From contig CM067067.1 of NCBI GenBank assembly GCA_033980235.1, positions 25,607,603-25,671,602 of the forward strand: a stretch of 64,000 bases of DNA. Reading direction: 5' to 3'. The notes beneath the pieces are model-generated. The model saw only the letters and a list, made by a program, of their open reading frames with translations. It ran no database searches and was not told where the DNA came from. The position numbers were made by a program, and so were the translations under genes. Shown piece by piece: positions 57,210 through 64,000 of the stretch. This stretch comes from Diadema setosum (lineage: Eukaryota > Echinodermata > Echinoidea > Diadematoida > Diadematidae). Each line of letters starts with the position of its first letter. Positions within the stretch are counted from its first letter, which is position 1.

Positions 57210-60200
57210 TATTCCTGACGTCTTTTGTTTCATTTCAAGACGATAAGTCAAAACATTTTTAATTACTCGTTTTAAACTTAATCATCGGGGGAGGGGGGGG
57301 GGGGGGGGGTAAAGTCCAGCTCTGCAAGAAGGGAAGTGCTATCTTCCTACCGGGGAGGTGATAACAAAAGACGGAGACCACGCCCACTGCTTCACACCTC
57401 AAAAGTGTCCCCCACCCCCTCCCCCACCTGTTGCCAGGAGACTGGTCATGCTTCTGAGGATACTATTTCACTTTCTCCCTTTCTATATCTTTTACATGCT
57501 TTTCCTGTGTTTTCCTTCTCTTTTCCCTTTTCTTTCCCCCTTCAAAGAATCTAGATAATACACACAAGCTAACGTTATTTCTCCTTCTCATACGCATACA
57601 GGCACTCACAGGCTGAAGCAATGCGCACACACACTATTCCCTCTTTGTTTTATCTCTCCCCTTCTTTCTTCCGCGACCCTCTCCCTCTCCTCTCTCTCTC
57701 TCTTTCCAACACACACATTGGCATAGTGAAAGAGTGAAAAGAGAGTGAAAGAGTCTTCCAGTCAGAGCTCGATCGATCGGAGGCGGACGTACAAAGGCAG
57801 CGGAAGGCACGCCAGCCTGCGGGTGGCACGGCGGCGCACAGGGAGCAGATAACCATTACTGTGGCAGACCAGAAATCGGCCTACCGGGAATCTTATGTGT
57901 CGCGAAAAGGATGTTGAGGGGAATTAAAACGACACTGCTACAAGAAGATAATTTGCACAAGTAACTTTCTGTTGCTGTGCAGAAGTAATAGTATTTTAAG
58001 TGAAGAGCCTCTTTTCGGTTCGTTACGAATATTGCCCAGCAATTTTCAGGAGGTAGGCTAGGCTATTAAACTATTATGGAATTAACTTGTAATAGATCAA
58101 GGGAACATTATGGATGTTTCATAGAGGTGTTATTCCATTTTATTGTCTAGAAATGATTTGATCAACACTTAGAAGGTGAACATTAAGTTTGATGAGAGAC
58201 AAATTGCCTCAATCTTTGAAAAAGGTATAAAACTTTAATATCATGTTGATCTGAGGGCCAATTTCTTCCCCATTAAAGTTGATTGGGCGCACAAACCTGT
58301 CATCATGCTAAGTCAACTTCCCCTCCCCCTACACCTTATCAATACAGGGATCTTGTAAAATGTACCGAGTTAATAATGTGGTGTAGCGCTCCTTTGAGCT
58401 GCACCTTGTTCATTTTTTTTTTCACATTATGAAGTCAATTATCTTTACCCCTTCTGTGCATGCCCCGCCAGATTTTAGTTATATCATTTTACTTTGGTAT
58501 GGCTCAACCTTTAAGCTATACCCTCTTAAGTGTCACAGAAAGCAAGACAGGGTGCAGCTACCAATTCTTGGCCTTTTCCTCTCATGCGCTCTGGGGCATC
58601 ATGACGTCACTTCTATGCCTTGGATACCAGTCGCGATACCTCCACCAAGGAACCAAGCAGGCAAGACACGTTTTTATCGCAGTCATGAAAGTACAGAATT
58701 TGGATTTAGGCACTTCTTTAACAAGCCGCCCTTTGGTGACGAGGTTGTGAATGACATTGGGGTTAGAAAGGCCCGGAATTTTGGAGGAAACTGGAGGCAC
58801 CGGTCGATGTCCTGGCACTCGGTGGACATTTCCAAGCTCTAACCCCTCTCGAGACCGCCATATGAACATGCCAATGATATAGTATTTCAAGCAGGTTACT
58901 TGTGGTGCTGATAGAATTAATAGAAGTGGGGACTTTGGACCCTACGGGTTACATGCCTAATTTGGGTCTTGCTGGCATGAATACGAGAACACGTATTGAT
59001 ATCTGATCCATCTCTTCCCCTCTGGTTTGTCAATTCCCAACGCCAGCACACATTTCTAGCCGAATTCCTTTCTCTGAACAAGCTGCCCTTTGACAGGTGG
59101 CTAGAAAAGATACAAGCATTCACGCAGTTGAACTTGAAGCGAAAAAAAGAAATTGACAAAAAAAAAAAAGTCTCTACGCATCCGGTCAAAGTATTAATGT
59201 GAAAGGAAGGGTGATGAATTATTAAGGCATATTACTCAAATGAAATATCTACGTGTGCCGATATATTGTTTCATTTGGGATTTCTGTTTCATGCATAGTT
59301 TGAAAGGCAAACGCACATACACACACACACAAACACACACGCGAAAACACACAAAAAATAAGACTCCCGTGAATGTCATATAGGCATTTCACATTCATGT
59401 TCATATAATCTGTCACAGTCATGACATTAACTTGTTGCTTGGTAAAATTTTCCGACTACTGTTAGATGTTCCGAATGTACTCCATGCTTAAACCATTCAT
59501 TTATAGTCGAAACCTAACGCAGAAATTATTATGTATTGCATTTGTGATTATTCAAACTCCATCTTCTCCATAAAATCTTCACTGGATATATTCTAATGGA
59601 GGGACAAAATGCATCCTTCCGACGTGCCTCTACAGCTCGCATCCGATCCATTCTTAAAAACCCTCTCACCGGATCTATTGGAAACATACAGCACGTATAA
59701 CCAGCTTGGATTCCTAGACTCTTAGCACAGTTTTCTTTTTTTTTTCACTTCCTTCTGGCGCTCGTTCTTTACATAAAGATGTATTGCGGGCAATGCTGGA
59801 TCTCTCAACCGCTTTACACCTCCCTCTTTTCTATTCCAGAGTGGCTCTTTCTGATAGATTTTCCAGCATTTGTCTAGTTTGGCCCTGAAGCTGAGAGCAC
59901 GTCAGGTTAAAACAAGTTCCTACATGCTACTGACAAAAGCAACATAAAAAGTATTTTCTGCTTTCAGTCTTATTTCTGAAAAAACAACAACATTTCAACA
60001 ACCACAACAACCAAACAAACGTTTAGTATATTATGAGAACGACCTCTTGGAAACTTAACCATTTCCACACTGAATTCTGAAATGCCCATACACTTAATAT
60101 GCAGGCCATCAGCTTCCCGTAAAGAACGGGTTAAGACGTTACTTCAGAAACGAAGAGCCACGCTCTTGAAGGGGGGGGGGGGATATATTGACAAACTTCT

Positions 60201-60680
60201 TGATTTGCGTCATGATTTACCATGTATTTTCAATTTTTCAGCCCAGTACAGAACACAACTAGAGTCAAACGTCTCCAGTATATAGCATGTATTGTAAATA
60301 ATGTCAATTCAAGCTACCGCTGTCCTTTATCTGTAATATTTCAGCTGATTTTGGGAAAGCGGCATTGTCAATGTTAATCAAGTAATTGATATGTAAATGG
60401 AAAAAAAGAATCCAATTCACTAGAAGTGAAGTCACAGTCTTTATCAGTTTAATTTCCATACGCATAGAGGCAGCTGTGTCGGGATTTTTTTCTTGGGAAA
60501 TGCAATGCAAGAATAGTAGAAAGAAGAATGATAACGTAAAACAAAGAGAATATACACGTAAGACACCAATATCATCCATTCTTCGCTACGATTCATCAAT
60601 GTCAGTTGAGGTATTGATACTGTTGGCACTAAGTTGATCTGAGTTGATCTGGCAAGACTAGCATCGGGAGGTTTCTATCA
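57210..60680. other. Unassigned sequence
   Basis: Contains a G run at 57,288-57,310, pyrimidine-rich stretches, a GC-richer block at 57,760-57,850 that might be a small promoter or exon, and a (CA)n-rich patch near 59,315. Frames at 58,429-58,890 are open on both strands but show no motif or splice logic. Confidence 0.4.
59597..59701 (+). pseudogene. Possible degraded coding remnant
   Basis: Two overlapping frames in 59,597-59,900 read like protein fragments. One begins MEGQNASFRRASTARIRS and stops after about 34 codons. The pattern suggests a decayed retroelement ORF with frameshifts, but no catalytic motif survives. No family assigned. Confidence 0.12.
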
Positions 60681-60690
60681 CCCCATCCCA

Positions 60691-60730
60691 TTTCTTTCTT
60701 TCTCTCTCTCTCTCTCTCTCTCTCTCCCTC
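60691..60730. repeat. (TC)n microsatellite
   Basis: TC run in a pyrimidine-rich stretch. Confidence 0.95.
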
Positions 60731-60739
60731 TTTCTCTTT

Positions 60740-61618
60740 CCACACCATTTATTCCACGAGTTTCATGTTGGATCCCCTTGTTTTGTTTTGTCTTATTAAT
60801 ATTATCCAAACTATCGGTTACCAAACAGGGTTTGTGTTCATTCTTGCCAATCGTTCTGTATGGAAATTAAGACATAACGCATGTGATTATATACACGTAC
60901 TACAGATGTAATACAACGAAAACTGTTTAAATTTTGAAGAAATACCCATATAACTGTGTAATGTCGTATTTCTATTTACGATGTTAATGAAATTGTTGAA
61001 AATTGATGTAATTGCACACCATGCCATAGAGAGAATAAACCAAATCAAATCAAATCAAATTAAATAAGAGATAAATTTGCTAACTTCCTTTCAGTCAAAC
61101 TATCTAACTTCTGTCCTAGTAATGCCTTATGGAGCATCTTAACTTTTGCCTTTAATTTGGGTAAATAAAAAGAATAAAAGAATTTCATTTGTAACTGATG
61201 TCGTCCTGTTTTTGCATTTGACTAAGCTTCCTATTCAGAAATTCAATTCCTATCAAGATAGAACGATCTAGAAAGGCAAAATATTGTTCAATTGTATTTT
61301 CGGTTGTCTTTGTCCACTCAAGAGATACACTGGATCTCCAGCTTTTTATACGAGCTATCTCACAAGCCAATTTTTTTGTGTGTGTCTGTTTTGCTTGCTG
61401 GGTTTACATATTACAGTAGGTCTACTGCAAAAAGTTGTAAAAGAGGGCCTGTAATGGTCAGCATGTTATAAAGTCGTAAAAGAGGGCCTATAATAATTAG
61501 CATGTTAACATCTTCAGTAGATAGCATGAAGCGAATCTTCGATGAGACTGCTTTATTTGCGGTCATTCTTAAACACACGCCATGCGACAGTCTCCAGTTG
61601 CTCTGATACAAATACATA
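60740..61618. other. Unassigned sequence
   Basis: AT-rich, ending near 61,070 in aaatcaaatcaaatcaaatt, which looks like a retroelement tail. A 35-base direct duplication (agtcgtaaaagagggcctat type) occurs at about 61,430-61,500. Confidence 0.4.
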
Positions 61619-61746
61619 AACAATTCAATTCAATTCAATTCAATTCAGTTCAATTCAAATCAAATCAATTCAATTCAATTCAATTCAATTCAATTCAATT
61701 CAATTCAATTCAATTCAAGTCAATTCAATTCAATTCAATTCAATTG
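61619..61746. repeat. (AATTC)n pentanucleotide microsatellite
   Basis: About 24 units of caatt with a few G or A substitutions. Confidence 0.95.
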
Positions 61747-61749
61747 GAC

Positions 61750-63460
61750 CAGTATGCAACATAAGTATGCCCATGAAATACGACCAGGATTCTTAAAGAA
61801 CGTGAATGAAAGAAAAACGTTCATGTTGCTCTAGGCTACTAAGATCTGACCCAGGGAGCGAATAGCATTTTTCTGCAGTTTCGTGTAGACAACCACGAAG
61901 AGAGAAAAGAGAAGGTGGAGTCACATAGCGTATCCTCGCAAGGATGATAAAGCCATACCTTAAAGGCATGCGTACAAAATAGATCGCAAACTTGTCTATC
62001 GAGGAGACCGTAGATCAATATACAAGACTTTATTGATAGACATCGCATACATTTCAAAGGATAAATAAGGAAAAGAAAAAAAAAAGAATTAGAAGGCGGA
62101 TTTGAAAAAAGAAATGATTTTGGGAGCGGCATTTTCCCCTCCTCCCCTTCGAAAGAGACTGGGTAACAGATTAACATGGTGAAAGGAAATTCCATGAAGT
62201 TCAACGGTTAAGTCAAATTTGTCAGACTAATATTAATCAGTTTCATGTAGACTGATAGTTATATTATAAGTAAATTTAGACATTGAGCCCTTCAATTTTC
62301 TGACCGTGAGCCATGGTAGCCTTTTAGAAAAATGGCTTCTATTCACATGTCTAGCCGTATGGACTGGTGTGAACATAACATATATATATATATATGGTAT
62401 GTAACGTATGGATTATTGTTTACGTAATTGATCAAACAAAGATCATTCAGATGCCAAAACCACTATTTCATTAGAGAATTGAAAACTGTCATATGGGTTG
62501 GGAAAACGACACAAACAACAGGCAGATATCCAGATTTGGTGAAAACTGATATGGTCAAAACCTTAAACACGACGTTAATGATGTTGTATACACAATGGGA
62601 AGTGTGCACTGTCTTATGAAGCGCGCAGATCATACTCAAGTATATCGAAGGTGCTTTGAAAAATGGCTGCCATGGTATTCCTTCGCAAGTTTCGGGAGGG
62701 TTCTTATTCCATTACATTTGAAGAATAGTTTAATATGTGTGTTTGTGTGCTAAATTTGGCGGTTTATTGTAATACAATGGTAATGATAATTATGATGACC
62801 ATATAGTATATCATACTGATTTCATTGTAATGTTCAATAAACAAGTTACAACGCTCATTACACCACATTCGATTAACGTTGTTATTATCTTTCTATATCC
62901 GTCATTTCATCCATCATAACTTGTTGCGGAGAGATAAGTAACGATGTAACGAAAACTAAGAGCTAGCATGTCTCTACAGCATCAAGTTGATTAATTTTGA
63001 TAGTTTTAATGATACAGAAGGTCAAGTTGCTTCGACTCTACCTTGTGCTTCTTCTTGACTTACCCTTGAACGTTATTGCAAACGCCACATTACGACAATG
63101 TGAAACACTGCTACTGTTTTGTTGACCATTGTTAAGGGGCCATGGAAATAATCATGATAATTATATTCCGAGGAACGCTCTTCATAGCGGCACAATATCA
63201 ATTTAGGAGATTAAATCTCCCACAGTCTTTCACTCATTTAGAATCGCCCATTCATTTCAAATTCTATATTTTAGAATTACTTGGAAAATGAAACAACTGA
63301 TGCCGAAAAACGAACAGGCGTTTTACTTTTTTTCGCTTGGTTTCCCATTCCATTGTTAAATTAATCGCTGCCGCAGTATTACGAACCTGTCGTTTATGTC
63401 TTTTTTGTATTTTTCTCATTCCGAAAGTACTATTTCATCATGAACATGTATCCCTGATAT
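61750..63460. other. Unassigned sequence
   Basis: No supported gene. A minus-strand exon-like segment near 63,050-63,110 (donor AAGG|GTAAGT) has a poor acceptor. A short TA run lies at 62,380-62,396. Confidence 0.4.

Positions 63461-63462
<2 letters not shown>

Positions 63463-63543
<81 letters not shown>
63463..63543. repeat. (AC)n then (TA)n microsatellite
   Basis: About 19 AC units followed by about 20 TA units. Confidence 0.95.
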
Positions 63544-63544
<1 letters not shown>

Positions 63545-64000
63545 GGTGCATAATCATTATTCCTTGAAGTCATCAATAACTCGCACGCAAAATACTTTTT
63601 TTGTGCCAATTACTTTGTGAGGGCCCAGCAATAATGGCGATTGGGAGCACGCTTCAGTGAGTACAAATGTCAAAGTCCTTGTATCGCTGGGGACACCTTG
63701 AAAGAAATGCCACATCTCCACTATTTTCATTATGACGTGATTCTTGTTTCCAATTCATCTTATCACATTATAGAGAGAAGCCAAAAATCGCTATTCACGT
63801 ACACGGAAACAATTATGTTAATGAGGGAAGAATAAGTGTAAAGTTCAATCTTTCGTGAACCAGTAGTCAATCAGATGTTGCTATCCTTTCATGTTCTGCC
63901 TTCATCTGCTTTTATCATGTATGAATTAGTTGACGAAGCTAAATCTCGCGAAATAAAGCACCAAACATAGTAAAGTTAAAGCGAGACTTGTCAAAAGGAA

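Overview
This window is AT-rich, repeat-dense, intron-rich eukaryotic DNA. It has no operons, no bacterial-style gene packing and no open reading frame longer than about 220 codons; the longest ones are microsatellites. Short candidate exons carry clear GT/AG splice signals. The repeats include TTAA-flanked palindromic MITEs, foldback elements whose arms are tandem repeats, a tRNA-headed SINE and long (TA)n, (GT)n and (GA)n tracts. This mix is most like a marine invertebrate deuterostome, and an echinoderm (sea urchin-like) genome is my best guess. That assignment is inference; nothing here proves the species.

The main gene content I can support is one split gene on the minus strand, running from a candidate start codon at 54,599 down to a candidate stop at 20,720. 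I assembled thirteen candidate exons by eye from splice sites and reading phase. The phase chain closes without gaps in three blocks: 54.6-38.9 kb, 38.3-34.5 kb and 32.9-20.7 kb. Two junctions, 38.9 to 38.3 kb and 34.5 to 32.9 kb, need an exon I did not find or a different splice site. The product looks soluble, helical and leucine-rich, and I do not recognise the family. Other candidate coding pieces are a plus-strand exon ending at 18,352, a minus-strand terminal exon ending at 18,487 (tail to tail with it), a minus-strand terminal exon at 44.5 kb inside a large intron, and a plus-strand exon starting at 57,098 that would encode a signal peptide.

Region by region: 1-4.6 kb holds microsatellites and one palindromic TTAA MITE. 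4.65-5.14 kb is a foldback minisatellite. 5.35-9.50 kb is a 4.16-kb composite foldback element with two nested kinds of tandem array in each arm and a further palindromic insertion in its left arm. 9.6-11.2 kb holds two hairpin elements between (TA)n tracts. 11.2-18.1 kb is mostly unassigned sequence with several T-run/G-run junctions. 18.2-20.8 kb holds terminal exons and a SINE. 20.7-54.7 kb is the minus-strand gene, its introns filled with foldback minisatellites, a Harbinger-like element containing telomere-like repeats, several TTAA MITEs and microsatellites. 54.75-64 kb is the putative promoter region and largely unassigned sequence.

The most unusual theme is a class of foldback repeats. 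A short degenerate word is repeated many times on one strand and then many times on the other, so the whole locus can fold back on itself. At least six unrelated words occur in this way in 64 kb, and one such element abuts a splice acceptor of the split gene.
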